A stretch of 64,000 bases of DNA from a virus: positions 1 to 64,000 of the IMG/VR virus record IMGVR_UViG_3300042261_001929, one strand, 5' to 3'. Shown here in pieces: positions 50,741 to 58,958 of the stretch (position 1 is its first letter; each line of letters opens with the position of its first letter). Made by a program: the position numbers and the translations under genes. The notes beneath the pieces were generated by a model. The model did no database searches and was not told where the DNA came from. It worked only from the letters and a program-made list of their open reading frames with translations.

Positions 50741-51019
50741 CTATCTCCTGCTAGCTCTCTGTTTTTCAACCAAATCAAACATTGGACTTATCACTTTAGG
50801 CACATTAATCTCGATGATCGTTTTATCACTTTTCATCTTATTTAACATGTATTGATGAATAAATGACCTCGTTGTTGATTCTATTCCATCAAAATCAACA
50901 ACGACAATACTTGCGTCTGAGTTGTTTATATCTTCATTGAAAACGTCATCAGCACTGCCTCTAAATGCTAAGTTTGGCGATACCTTCTCTCTTAGTAAAA
51001 TTTTAATTTCATTAACCAT
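50741..51019 (-). CDS. STAS-like (DUF4325-type) protein
   Basis: 92 residues. Central ASIVVVDFDGIESTTRSFIH and VISPMFDLVEKQ match the DUF4325/STAS-like wording (V.lDF.gv...s.SF.. ... N....v..m...v). Such domains occur as partners of GHKL kinases or in mobile elements and bind proteins or nucleotides. No kinase partner adjacent. Confidence 0.62.
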   Translation of the reverse strand: MVNEIKILLREKVSPNLAFRGSADDVFNEDINNSDASIVVVDFDGIESTTRSFIHQYMLNKMKSDKTIIEINVPKVISPMFDLVEKQRASRR

Positions 51020-51042
51020 AATTTATCACACAAAAAAATGAT

Positions 51043-51471
51043 TTAAGCCTGTGCTCGACGGCTCGTGCTTAAACCTCTTCCCGCTTCAAGAATTGGCAAC
51101 TGTGCTTCCGTTGGTACATATACAATTTCTTTGTCTGCATCAGTTCCGATCTTCTCTGTTATCCAGAGATAGTCCAAATACACTGAATTGTTCTTAAGAG
51201 AGTCACCTATAATTTGATTTGACTGTGCAACTCCTCTTGCCCTCGTTATTTCCGCCTGTGCTAAATAAGTTGCGCTTTCGTTTTTTGCATTTGCCTCAGT
51301 CACAGCAATCATACGAGAGCTTTGGGCCTCTGCCAATCTTGCCTTTCCTGCTTGCTCAGACGACCATACGTTATACAATGGTAGTGCAATCGCGAGCGCA
51401 ACCAAGACGCCGATTACGACCGCGACCGTACCAATTATCATTCCCGTTGATACTTCACCATTTGTTTTCAT
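51043..51471 (-). CDS. SPFH/prohibitin-like membrane protein
   Basis: 142 residues. One N-terminal membrane span (GMIIGTVAVVIGVLVALAIAL), then the alanine/glutamate-rich coiled coil of SPFH proteins (AVTEANAKNESATYLAQAEI; ARGVAQSNQIIGDSL) and a final YVPTEAQLPILEAGR. Such short, anchor-plus-coil forms are frequent in large phages; they form membrane rings. Overlaps the RNA ligase start region by 17 nt. Confidence 0.72.
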   Translation of the reverse strand: MKTNGEVSTGMIIGTVAVVIGVLVALAIALPLYNVWSSEQAGKARLAEAQSSRMIAVTEANAKNESATYLAQAEITRARGVAQSNQIIGDSLKNNSVYLDYLWITEKIGTDADKEIVYVPTEAQLPILEAGRGLSTSRRAQA

Positions 51472-53650
51472 CTATATCGCTTTCCTTTTCCAAATACTTG
51501 TTACCCAACAATTTTATCACGGAATCAATATGTATGCTCAATAGTGCTTCGCGCACACCTACGGATTCACCTGATCTCATCTTGAATAATATTGGACTAT
51601 ATTTATACTTTACTGCTTTTAAAGCGAACTCTTTCTGATCATCGATATCACATATTCCCTTGTATGTTTCCTCGATTTCACGTACAAGTGACTCATACAC
51701 ACATTTTGCATATTCAAACTTGTCAATAAACATCGGGAAATATGCTAACAGTTCATCGCTTTCGTTTCTCCGTACTACATCCATTATTTTTCTTGGTGTG
51801 ATGCCATTTTTCAAATGGTGTAGGGCCACGTATTTAGGGGCCTTTAACTTTACCCTGTTGAAGTCCTTGTCCCTTATAACAAAACCTTCATACTTTGCGG
51901 GGTCGAGCTTTGCACATGCCTCTACAACCTCGTCTAGGGTGCCTAAATCGAAGGATCTTACGATATCCCAATCATATTGAAGCCCGATCTCTGGATCGAC
52001 TTCTTTGAGGGTTTTAAGGCTTCTGACACCATGCAATACCAGCTTTGGATCATCATATGATACCACGATCTGATTTAGGGGTGTACACATCTCAAACATG
52101 TAGGTATATCCTTCTTCAGGCAATTTATACCCCATTTTGGTAAATAGTTTCCAGAACATATGGCTAAATGTGTCCTTTCCCATTGGTGTCATACTAGCCA
52201 TACCATCGGGAGTACCCGATGTTCCTGCATACCATATTCCATCGTAATTATATAACTGCATCATTGAATTATGTACAAATATTCCATTTGCCATATAGTT
52301 CCCTGTCGTTGTTTGTATATCATATCCCACCCTTCCTGCCGGAAATTCTTTTTTGGTCAGTTTGGGATAAGATATACTGTTCACTTCTATTTTTATGGGT
52401 ACATATTCTTCCTTTCTACTTAATGTATCCATGATATATGGCACGTTTTGAAACCCCTTTGGTAACTTATAACGCAACCCATGTGGTATATATGGAGATA
52501 TAGACTCCCAGAATCTATTTATTTCTCCACAACGTCCTGAATTTATTCGAATGTTCCACCCTTTCGATTGATATACAGTAACATCAACTGAAAATGTTTT
52601 CCTAAGATGATCTGCCAATCTATTGACATCATTTTCAGCAAACCCATTTGTCGCAAATAAGGCACGATCCGCCTGTTTGCTATTATGAGCTAAACTCCCA
52701 TCATCCATGTACCACTTCGCGAATGAAAATGCATCCATCCAATCAATATTAGATGGTATGCACTTTTTTCTTCCATTTGGGTACCACTCATCTCTTAACG
52801 TTTTTAATATCCGATATGTCTTTGAAGTAATTTGGGTTATATCAGAACCATATCCAGATATGATCTTTCGTGAACTGAGATATGAATCACCCAAGTATTG
52901 TTTTGCCATATCCTCGAAATCGGGATATTTTGATAAGTGCCCCTCTTGAAATTTACAGTTTGTACCATTATAAATTATGCTTCCATCACCGAGCAGCGAT
53001 GATCGTATATAATGCATAGCTGCCTTGTGTGGTGACAACAACACAGATGTTAATATATCGTCTGTTTGGATATTACTTGCTAATTTGTAGCATCCGTTAT
53101 TATAAATTTCATGATTTGTTGTGACCCGAAGTCTCTTAGATGACATATTTTTATGTGGTCCGGGTCTGTCTTTTAAATTGATGTCTACCCAATTTGTTCT
53201 TCCCTTAGACTTTGACCTTCCAATAACATATGTTGGTACGGGATTTCCGTTAGAGTCAATACCAATTAGCTTCGGAGACAGTGATTTGTTAACGATGTCA
53301 CCAATTTTAACTATGCCACCATCCCATAAATTCAATGACGTGTCGTAATAAAAACAACCATCAAGCTTTTCTAATATGCTCGCGGTACTCCAGTCTATAG
53401 GAGCAGCATGTCCCTCATGCACATTGAAGAATTTCTTATAAGGATAAGATATTACTCTCCAATCCTTATCGCGATCCAATATGATCCCTCTACATTCTTG
53501 TACTAAAGGATCGCCCAATGGTGAATCGATTTGACCATACTTAAATGAAATCAAATTCGGATGAGAGGTATGGGATCTGGATTTTATTCCATACTTAATC
53601 CCCAGATCTCCAATAGAACCAGACCGCAAAAATTCTTGAATTTTCAACAT
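51455..53650 (-). CDS. RNA ligase interrupted by an intein at its active site
   Basis: 731 residues encoded, 368 after splicing. Nucleotidyltransferase motif I is KLDG (K95, L96, D97, G98); the intein is inserted right after G98 and the ligase continues S-M-M-Q. Later motifs: motif III FEMCTPLNQIV, motif IV EGFVIRD and motif V RVKLKAPKY. Similar to T4 Rnl1-type RNA ligases (the N-terminal part carries LVQECRGIILD). It joins RNA ends through a ligase-AMP intermediate, for example to mend tRNA cut by host nucleases. Activity must depend on splicing. Same strand and overlap with 53644-54036 (7 nt). Confidence 0.9.
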   Translation of the reverse strand: MLKIQEFLRSGSIGDLGIKYGIKSRSHTSHPNLISFKYGQIDSPLGDPLVQECRGIILDRDKDWRVISYPYKKFFNVHEGHAAPIDWSTASILEKLDGCFYYDTSLNLWDGGIVKIGDIVNKSLSPKLIGIDSNGNPVPTYVIGRSKSKGRTNWVDINLKDRPGPHKNMSSKRLRVTTNHEIYNNGCYKLASNIQTDDILTSVLLSPHKAAMHYIRSSLLGDGSIIYNGTNCKFQEGHLSKYPDFEDMAKQYLGDSYLSSRKIISGYGSDITQITSKTYRILKTLRDEWYPNGRKKCIPSNIDWMDAFSFAKWYMDDGSLAHNSKQADRALFATNGFAENDVNRLADHLRKTFSVDVTVYQSKGWNIRINSGRCGEINRFWESISPYIPHGLRYKLPKGFQNVPYIMDTLSRKEEYVPIKIEVNSISYPKLTKKEFPAGRVGYDIQTTTGNYMANGIFVHNSMMQLYNYDGIWYAGTSGTPDGMASMTPMGKDTFSHMFWKLFTKMGYKLPEEGYTYMFEMCTPLNQIVVSYDDPKLVLHGVRSLKTLKEVDPEIGLQYDWDIVRSFDLGTLDEVVEACAKLDPAKYEGFVIRDKDFNRVKLKAPKYVALHHLKNGITPRKIMDVVRRNESDELLAYFPMFIDKFEYAKCVYESLVREIEETYKGICDIDDQKEFALKAVKYKYSPILFKMRSGESVGVREALLSIHIDSVIKLLGNKYLEKESDIDENKW
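52268..53356 (-). mobile_element. intein with LAGLIDADG homing endonuclease
   Basis: 363 residues. Starts with Cys (CFYYDTSLNLWDGG), block B is VTTNHEIY, two LAGLIDADG helices end in LLGDGS (about residue 121) and YMDDGS (about 216), block F GYDIQTTTGNYMANG, ends FVHN with Ser as +1 residue. All splicing residues are present (Cys1, His-Asn end), so it should be active. Inserted in the catalytic KxDG motif of the ligase. Confidence 0.92.
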
Positions 53651-54036
53651 CTTCGTCCTCTCCTCTCCTCATCAAATAACTTCTTTATCTCAGTCCGTGC
53701 TATAATTGAAATTATAGATGCAACAACAACTACACATGCCATTATATATGAACCTATCGATCGGGCATATGCATCCCCATACAAACAAGATGATATTGCT
53801 AACACGCTGAATGATCCTGTGGCAATAAGACCCAGCCATGCCATTATTAAATCACTATCGCTATATAAATAGGACGGCCTGAATAACATTTGGAGCAAGG
53901 CAATAACAAAAATCGCCGTACCAACGCATAGTAAAACAGCGGATTCACAAAATGCTGCAAAAAATATGATTAAGATGGCTATCCCTACAGTGCTGGGTGC
54001 ATCATTTCGCGATTTATCAAGAGCAAAAATTTTCAT
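53644..54036 (-). CDS. 130-residue multi-span membrane protein
   Basis: Four hydrophobic segments (IAILIIFFAAF; VLLCVGTAIFVIALLQML; IMAWLGLIATGSFSVLAI; SYIMACVVVVASIISII). Basic C-terminus (DEERRGRR). Overlaps the ligase start by 7 nt. No family. Confidence 0.55.
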   Translation of the reverse strand: MKIFALDKSRNDAPSTVGIAILIIFFAAFCESAVLLCVGTAIFVIALLQMLFRPSYLYSDSDLIMAWLGLIATGSFSVLAISSCLYGDAYARSIGSYIMACVVVVASIISIIARTEIKKLFDEERRGRRC

Positions 54037-54063
54037 TTTCTTCTCCTCAATATGAAAACGGTA

Positions 54064-54369
54064 TCAATCTTTCCAAAGGCGTTCTTCCAACTCTTGGATG
54101 TCTTTGTCAATCTTCTCTTGAAACTCTTTCGACTTAAAATACTTTCCAAATCCGGATTCATTCCACCATTTTTCTCTATCTTCGCGATATTTCATCAGCT
54201 CAGGATAAGACAAATATCTTCTACCCCTGCAAGCATGGCACCTCTCAGGTATCCCGCCAATAAAATTTGGATCGTTAGGAGTCTGGCATATCATGTCAGC
54301 AATGCTCCCACCCTCATCCCCCGTACCCTCACACGGAATCAATCTAAGCGTATCGTCATTGATCATCAT
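54064..54369 (-). CDS. 101-residue zinc-binding-like protein
   Basis: Start ATG 54369 after GGAG; overlaps the upstream gene by 14 nt. CEGTGDEGGSIADMIC and RCHACRGRRYL give four or five cysteines in a DnaJ-like CxxCxG spirit. The C-terminus is a helix with KYFKSKEFQEKIDKDIQELE. No family. Confidence 0.52.
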   Translation of the reverse strand: MMINDDTLRLIPCEGTGDEGGSIADMICQTPNDPNFIGGIPERCHACRGRRYLSYPELMKYREDREKWWNESGFGKYFKSKEFQEKIDKDIQELEERLWKD

Positions 54370-54865
54370 CTTTTCTCCGATAATAGTATATGTAATCAAC
54401 TTTTGAAGGTGTTACAATAATGGCCTCGTCCTCACCCTCAATAACCAGCAAACCATCAGATCTAAAACCGGCTGCGACTTCCCTCGCAGAAAGCTTTGGC
54501 ATCTTGATGGTAAAACTATCATCATCTGTATACACATCGACATACGGTATGCCCCTACTTTGTGGTATTATATTTCCCTCATCACACTTGTTAATGTCTC
54601 TTTTGAGATAGGTTCTATATGCCCGCAGTCTCAAAACATCATTATCAATAGATATTAATGAGGTGTACACGTCTTTAGGTATTCTTATCCATGCTTTGTA
54701 ACACTTCGTGAACTCGATATCAAACTTGCTACTCTTGTCGTTCCACCGAAGGTAGGCATAATTACAATCACAAGACCCCGTTCCACCCATCGACATTTCG
54801 TTATCAATTTCCGTACCTGTGGCCAGTCTTCCACAGCTCTCACAAACAAAAAATTTTTCTTCCAT
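54356..54865 (-). CDS. 169-residue protein with N-terminal zinc ribbon
   Basis: FVCESCGRLA and GSCDCNYAYL (zinc), then WIRIPKDVYTSLISID and NIIPQSRGIPYVDVYTD, related in wording to 48824-49201 (IIPQVNGHTFCINV). An acidic ending EGEDEAIIVTPS. Function unknown. Confidence 0.55.
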   Translation of the reverse strand: MEEKFFVCESCGRLATGTEIDNEMSMGGTGSCDCNYAYLRWNDKSSKFDIEFTKCYKAWIRIPKDVYTSLISIDNDVLRLRAYRTYLKRDINKCDEGNIIPQSRGIPYVDVYTDDDSFTIKMPKLSAREVAAGFRSDGLLVIEGEDEAIIVTPSKVDYIYYYRRKDDDQ

Positions 54866-54881
54866 AATAATACATTCCCCT

Positions 54882-55292
54882 CTAATACAACTTAGAAATC
54901 TCTTCTAACCGTTGTCTATCAAGCTCACTCAATGCGGTCTTTTCCCAAAAGTCGAGAAGCGCACTGGGTGTTACGATTTTTAATAGCAAGTTGTCTCTAA
55001 TATCAGCAACCTTACGTTCGGTATCATCATCGTAGCCCCATTCAGTGTATTCACTTAGGAGTTTATGAACTTCATACGCACTATCAGATCCGCTCATAGA
55101 AAAATGTCTAAGAATATCCGATAGGCGCAACCCAATTGGAAGCTTTTTATCAAGTGACTTAAAATCCCTGAATTGATCTTTGATCTTCTCTCTTTCTTTG
55201 CGGTATCGAGCATTGATCTCAACTTCCTTGTCTGTCCTTCGTCTGATTATTTCGGCTTTCAGATCGGAACACGAATAACTACTAAGATCCAT
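54882..55292 (-). CDS. unknown helical protein, paralogue of 55308-55697
   Basis: 136 residues. Starts MDLSSYSCSDLKAEIIRRR; ends LLDFWEKTALSELDRQRLEE. The neighbouring gene has the same beginning and end (VDLSSYSCSDLQKEIVARR; ILDFWEKSVLEELERKRK), so these are tandem duplicates with a variable centre. Coiled coil likely. Unknown function. Confidence 0.58.
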   Translation of the reverse strand: MDLSSYSCSDLKAEIIRRRTDKEVEINARYRKEREKIKDQFRDFKSLDKKLPIGLRLSDILRHFSMSGSDSAYEVHKLLSEYTEWGYDDDTERKVADIRDNLLLKIVTPSALLDFWEKTALSELDRQRLEEISKLY

Positions 55293-55307
55293 TTTAATTC
55301 TTCCTAA

Positions 55308-55697
55308 TCAATATAACTTAACAATTTCGTTCTTTCGCTTTCTTTCAAGCTCTTCCAGAACCGATTTCTCCCAAAAATCTAGGATAAGTTTCGGTGTTAT
55401 TTCTTTGAATCGAATGCTTATAAAGGTTTTTGATGTCGATCGATCAAAGTTTTCAGTATATTCAACCAGATGACTTTCGAGATAGTGTCTTAGAATATCA
55501 TTGTTAAACTCTGGCAGATCTAACAAGGAAAGACCCTCCGGCATTTTTCTATCAATCTTCTTGAAATCGCGAAACGCCTCTAATATCCTGTTTTTCTCCA
55601 TAGAAAATTTAGCATTGATCTCTTCTTCTTTTGCCTTTCTACGGGCCACAATTTCCTTCTGTAGATCAGAACACGAATAACTACTAAGATCGACCAT
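55308..55697 (-). CDS. unknown helical protein, paralogue of 54882-55292
   Basis: 129 residues; see its duplicate. Shared FRDFKKIDRKMPEGLSLLDL/FRDFKSLDKKLPIGLRLSDI and ILRH. Lies 2 nt after dCMP deaminase in the same transcript. Confidence 0.58.
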   Translation of the reverse strand: MVDLSSYSCSDLQKEIVARRKAKEEEINAKFSMEKNRILEAFRDFKKIDRKMPEGLSLLDLPEFNNDILRHYLESHLVEYTENFDRSTSKTFISIRFKEITPKLILDFWEKSVLEELERKRKNEIVKLY

Positions 55698-55699
55698 AA

Positions 55700-56149
55700 C
55701 TACCTTACCTCCGAATTAAATTCCATGAGTTCGTTGAGTTTAAATACCATAACACTGTATTGATTAAGCAGCTCTAACCCCTTAATATCACTTGGATATT
55801 CCTCTAAATATATTACTGATCTTATTCCAGACTGTAATATCATTTTGGAACAGTGATAGCAGGGTTGTAATGTAGTATACATTGAAGATCCAATAGTTGA
55901 AATACCATACATCGCGCATGAAATGATAGCGTTTTCTTCTGCATGTAATGCGTGACACTCCCATAAGTTCCCAGGATCTTTTTCACATTTCTCACAATGG
56001 GCGACTCCGCTAGGCACGCCGTTATAACCAAGGGCAATAACTCGCTTATCCTGAACTATGGCAGTTCCCACCTTTCTAGATTGACAATTGCTTTTCATCG
56101 CAGCAACTTTTGCAATCTCCATAAAATAATTGTGCCAAGAAATCGTCAT
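55700..56149 (-). CDS. dCMP deaminase
   Basis: 149 residues. Cytidine deaminase-type zinc site: CHALHAEENAI (His and catalytic Glu) and TTLQPCYHCSKMI (PCxxC). The extra CEKCEKDPG segment with Cys is usual in phage dCMP deaminases. It makes dUMP for dTMP synthesis, here beside uracil-DNA glycosylase in the same genome. A TATA box 24-31 nt upstream makes the mRNA leaderless. Confidence 0.88.
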   Translation of the reverse strand: MTISWHNYFMEIAKVAAMKSNCQSRKVGTAIVQDKRVIALGYNGVPSGVAHCEKCEKDPGNLWECHALHAEENAIISCAMYGISTIGSSMYTTLQPCYHCSKMILQSGIRSVIYLEEYPSDIKGLELLNQYSVMVFKLNELMEFNSEVR

Positions 56150-56172
56150 GCTTGGATGATGTATCGTGGAAA

Positions 56173-56180
56173 TATTTATA
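56173..56180 (-). promoter_or_regulatory. TATA box of the dCMP deaminase unit
   Basis: TATAAATA on the minus strand, 24-31 nt before the ATG at 56149. Confidence 0.65.
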
Positions 56181-56244
56181 GTTTTTGGTATTCTATTATT
56201 AGAAAATTATTATAAAAAAAGATTTAGAAGGTAAAAGAGTTTCT

Positions 56245-57012
56245 TCACCTTCTTAGTGGCCGTGGACAATTTGTGCTATAGACGACCCTCTTTTCCGGCA
56301 ACGGCTTCGGTATGTACTCATTCTCAGAGACAATCAATCTGAGGTAAATGGTAGTTGCAGGTTCGTTATGCTCCAAGTCGTCAACAGTGACAAAGTTTTG
56401 GTCCGAGTGACCACTCAATCCTGTTCCAGCTACACTCAATGATTCAGATTGAGGGATAGCACAGCTCTTTGATACACATCTTGATCTCGTAAGAGATGCC
56501 GACTTTATACCACTATAGCCACCATCATGACAACAGTTATAACTCAAACTCACATGATTGCTGAACGGGTCATAGTCAGTATGATCACTGGTAGTGATAT
56601 TGAACGGTGAGATTGGCTGTTCATAGAAGTTATTGATCACGATTGGTGCTCTATAAACTTCTTTTACTTTTCCTGGACGGAAAACCGCCTTTATGACACC
56701 GGTTTCACTATCAAACTCACACAACTCAGCCCGATTCCCTTCCCATGAATTTGCCTTATATGCTGTGAACCTTCCGCTATCATTAGCAGACCTCTCAAGA
56801 TACATGGTCTGACCATATCGCAATCGATAGGTTCCGATGAACTTCCCGTCAATGTAAATATCGACATCGGCAGGTTGACATCCAAACGGTCCCTTGTGAC
56901 TGTTATGTAGTCTTAAGCTGTACTGTTGCCCGTGATTCATTTTTACGTAGCCATCACAGGTCTCTTCTTTACATCCAGATACACTGAATCTGAATCCATT
57001 TAGTTCTGACAT
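56245..57012 (-). CDS. unknown 255-residue beta-rich protein
   Basis: N-terminal domain: GYVKMNHGQQYSLRLHN, ADVDIYIDGKFIGTYRL, MYLERSANDSGRFTAYKANS, a wording also seen in uncharacterised bacterial and eukaryotic proteins (Y...L.N.....a.V.IDG..vG..r). The C-terminal half has NCCHDGGYSGIKSASLTR, RCVSKSCAIPQ. May be a virion or surface protein. No function known. Starts after a hairpin-rich leader. Confidence 0.52.
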   Translation of the reverse strand: MSELNGFRFSVSGCKEETCDGYVKMNHGQQYSLRLHNSHKGPFGCQPADVDIYIDGKFIGTYRLRYGQTMYLERSANDSGRFTAYKANSWEGNRAELCEFDSETGVIKAVFRPGKVKEVYRAPIVINNFYEQPISPFNITTSDHTDYDPFSNHVSLSYNCCHDGGYSGIKSASLTRSRCVSKSCAIPQSESLSVAGTGLSGHSDQNFVTVDDLEHNEPATTIYLRLIVSENEYIPKPLPEKRVVYSTNCPRPLRR

Positions 57013-57032
57013 TTTTTTATTCTCCCTAGAAA

Positions 57033-57092
57033 GAACCTTTTCGGTTCAATCGGATTTCGAAAGAAAACCGAGAATCACATCCTCGATTTTCA
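57033..57092. other. hairpin-rich leader between 57012 and 57127
   Basis: Contains GAACC-TTTTC-GGTTC (57033-57047) and a 10-bp stem GAAAACCGAG/CTCGATTTTC with one mismatch (57064-57073, 57083-57092). On the minus strand it would be the 5' leader of the 255-residue gene or the terminator of the upstream one. Confidence 0.45.
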
Positions 57093-57126
57093 AAGTGAGG
57101 TTTCCGAGTCGGACGGAACAAAACCA

Positions 57127-57342
57127 CTATCCCCACACCACCTTGAAGATTTCATAAAGTGGAATCAGCATCATAATCGATATGCATACAATCGCGAATG
57201 CTGCAATCCAGTATACAAAATCTCTTGTTTCGGTAGCACATCGTATTATTAACTTCGTGCCAATGAATATATAGTAATATGCCACGGTGACAAGTATGAC
57301 TCCCATAGCACACGCAATTTGCTCCATCATATTCATGCCCAT
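57127..57342 (-). CDS. 71-residue two-span membrane protein
   Basis: Hydrophobic segments IACAMGVILVTVAYYYIF and WIAAFAIVCISIMMLIPLY. Overlaps the next upstream gene by 10 nt. Function unknown. Confidence 0.52.
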   Translation of the reverse strand: MGMNMMEQIACAMGVILVTVAYYYIFIGTKLIIRCATETRDFVYWIAAFAIVCISIMMLIPLYEIFKVVWG

Positions 57343-57530
57343 ACGATACTCAATACTTTTCCTGACAGTATCAGGAGAACCAAGTCAAAGGCCACCATGA
57401 GGGTGAATACCAATAATCGGATCATTCCGAGTCCTTGTCCCATCCTGTTCATGAGATATATTATATACACAAATACGATATTCATCAATATGACACATAT
57501 CGATGCGAATATTGCATAGCCAATGAACAT
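57333..57530 (-). CDS. 65-residue two-span membrane protein
   Basis: Start ATG 57530 with GAGGT 6 nt upstream; the frame runs back into the tRNA-Ser gene and is shortened accordingly. Two helices (FIGYAIFASICVILMNIVFVY in two parts; LLVFTLMVAFDLVLLILSG). Lies 25 nt after the tRNA gene on the same strand. Confidence 0.52.
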   Translation of the reverse strand: MFIGYAIFASICVILMNIVFVYIIYLMNRMGQGLGMIRLLVFTLMVAFDLVLLILSGKVLSIVWA

Positions 57531-57554
57531 ATCTACCTCTTTTTGGTTTTTTAC

Positions 57555-57637
57555 GCCAGCCGTCTGATTCGAACAGACAAGACCCTTGCGGGCCAACGGT
57601 TTTCAAGACCGTCGCAGTACCATTGTGCCAGGCTGGC
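57555..57637 (-). tRNA. tRNA-Ser(UGA)
   Basis: 83 nt, acceptor GCCAGCC/GGCTGGC, anticodon stem ACGGT/ACCGT with loop CTTGAAA (anticodon TGA), long variable arm GGCCC-GCAA-GGGTC, T-arm GTCTG TTCGAAT CAGAC. Class II form, as expected for Ser. Confidence 0.9.
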
Positions 57638-57717
57638 ATCCTGCCTGATGTCTCACTATCTTACTATACATTCTGATAGTATTTAAGCTTTTTGGTTTGA
57701 AGCGTCGGTGAAGAGAT

Positions 57718-58137
57718 TCATCTTACTATGTAATCCTTGCCATAATTATGGTTATTTCCGTTGTTTGTTTTTGTCGGATCAATCCTTATCGTAAGGCATC
57801 TATGCCCCTCAATCCGATCTATTGGGATCTTATATAAATTACCATCTGTCATACAGTATACCCAAATTTCATCGATCTCGTCAGATGTATAATATTTGCG
57901 AACATTTTCGTACTTGTTACTGTTTAACGAAAACCCACTAACTTTAATCGTGCCATTCTTCTTGGCTATGTTTTTAACTTGGATTCTAGTAAAATTTCCA
58001 TCCTTTTCCGATACTAGATCATATCTATTGTTGTCTCCAAATGGAATCGACACATTATATCCATTATAGAGTAGATATTCCAGAACCTTTATTACACCAA
58101 TATCACCCTTGCGTTTCGTGTTCATAATATTATTCAT
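57718..58137 (-). CDS. PD-(D/E)XK nuclease, I-Ssp6803I-like
   Basis: 139 residues from ATG 58137 (58125 is also possible); the frame runs upstream into the tRNA-Ser(GCU) gene. KRKGDIGVIKVLEYLLYNGY, VSIPFGDNNRYDLVSEKDG and RIQVKNIAKKNGTI fit the PD-(D/E)XK homing-type endonuclease or group I intron-encoded nuclease pattern: RYD (catalytic Asp) and QVK (catalytic Lys). Sits directly behind tRNA-Ser, and could drive its own spread or cut competing viruses. Confidence 0.7.
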   Translation of the reverse strand: MNNIMNTKRKGDIGVIKVLEYLLYNGYNVSIPFGDNNRYDLVSEKDGNFTRIQVKNIAKKNGTIKVSGFSLNSNKYENVRKYYTSDEIDEIWVYCMTDGNLYKIPIDRIEGHRCLTIRIDPTKTNNGNNHNYGKDYIVR

Positions 58138-58149
58138 CCCAACAAACAC

Positions 58150-58234
58150 GGTGAGAAGGAGAATCGAACTCCTGTGAATCAATTAAGATTCAACGGTTTA
58201 GCAGACCGTCGCTATACCACTAAGCGACCTCACC
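58150..58234 (-). tRNA. tRNA-Ser(GCU)
   Basis: 85 nt, acceptor GGTGAGG/TCTCACC, D-arm CGCT/AGCG, anticodon stem ACGGT/ACCGT with loop CTGCTAA (GCT), long variable arm GAATC-TTAAT-GATTC, T-arm AGGAG TTCGATT CTCCT. Confidence 0.9.
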
Positions 58235-58261
58235 ACAGTACTAGGATATCATACCTAGTAT

Positions 58262-58942
58262 TTAAGACTTTCGGAAACACTCTGGTTCGCATACCTTGAT
58301 AAATTTGTCTGGATTGTGAACCTCGATTGTTACCCATTCTTTTGTTTCGTGCCAATTTTCTTTACAAATTTCTCTTCTCATTCCGATTCTAGGCACCATG
58401 TCACCTATTCTCATAATGACATCATTTGTAATATCTTGTGAAATCACAAACTCGGCATCACTGTTCTTGATTCCTCGTGGCACTAAGTAATAAACATTTT
58501 TTGGTATATGATCAACAACAAATGTTTTTATATCCCTGAATGCGGGCAGCTCATGTGATGATATTATATACTCGATGTCAAATTCCATTAAAGCGGATAA
58601 TAAGTTATCGCGAATTGTCTTTGTGCTATCAATTCCAACCAAACCGAATACCTTTTCACCATGAATGAAAACATAATCTTCGGTTTTGTGTATAGAACCA
58701 GATGCCACCATTTCTTTGAATCGGACATATCCAATATCTTTCCCACTCACCTCGTTAGTTGTGAACCCTTCAGCTACCATAAACATCTGATGTTTTCCAT
58801 CGAAATCAATATCTCTCGATACACCAATATCACGGGATGGTAATATCTTTCTTACAATATTTAACTCATAAATTTTACTAACGTCATTCAATAACTCAAT
58901 ATCTTCTACAGGAATTGCACCTTTCGGTATAAAATTTCCCAT
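58262..58942 (-). CDS. unknown protein, paralogue of 58959-59600
   Basis: 226 residues. Shared blocks with the next gene: GLVGIDSTKTIRDNLLSALMEF, IISSHELPAF, AEFVISQDI and EWVTIEVHNPDKFIKVCEP (compare GLIGIDSTKTIRTDLYN, AEFVISEDL, EWATVEIHKPDEFVRVCRP). The GIDSTKTIR block suggests a conserved ligand site. No family known to me. Function unknown. Confidence 0.6.
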   Translation of the reverse strand: MGNFIPKGAIPVEDIELLNDVSKIYELNIVRKILPSRDIGVSRDIDFDGKHQMFMVAEGFTTNEVSGKDIGYVRFKEMVASGSIHKTEDYVFIHGEKVFGLVGIDSTKTIRDNLLSALMEFDIEYIISSHELPAFRDIKTFVVDHIPKNVYYLVPRGIKNSDAEFVISQDITNDVIMRIGDMVPRIGMRREICKENWHETKEWVTIEVHNPDKFIKVCEPECFRKS

Positions 58943-58958
58943 TATTTTTCACATCCAT

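Noticed and set aside
55700-56149. dCMP deaminase as a tRNA adenosine deaminase serving the A34 tRNAs
   Set aside because: The extra CEKCEKDPG region and WECHALHAEENAI wording are those of dCMP deaminases, not TadA; an RNA role is not supported.
57385-57639. 84-codon frame overlapping tRNA-Ser(UGA)
   Set aside because: It runs through the tRNA gene and the membrane gene in another frame, without a ribosome site.
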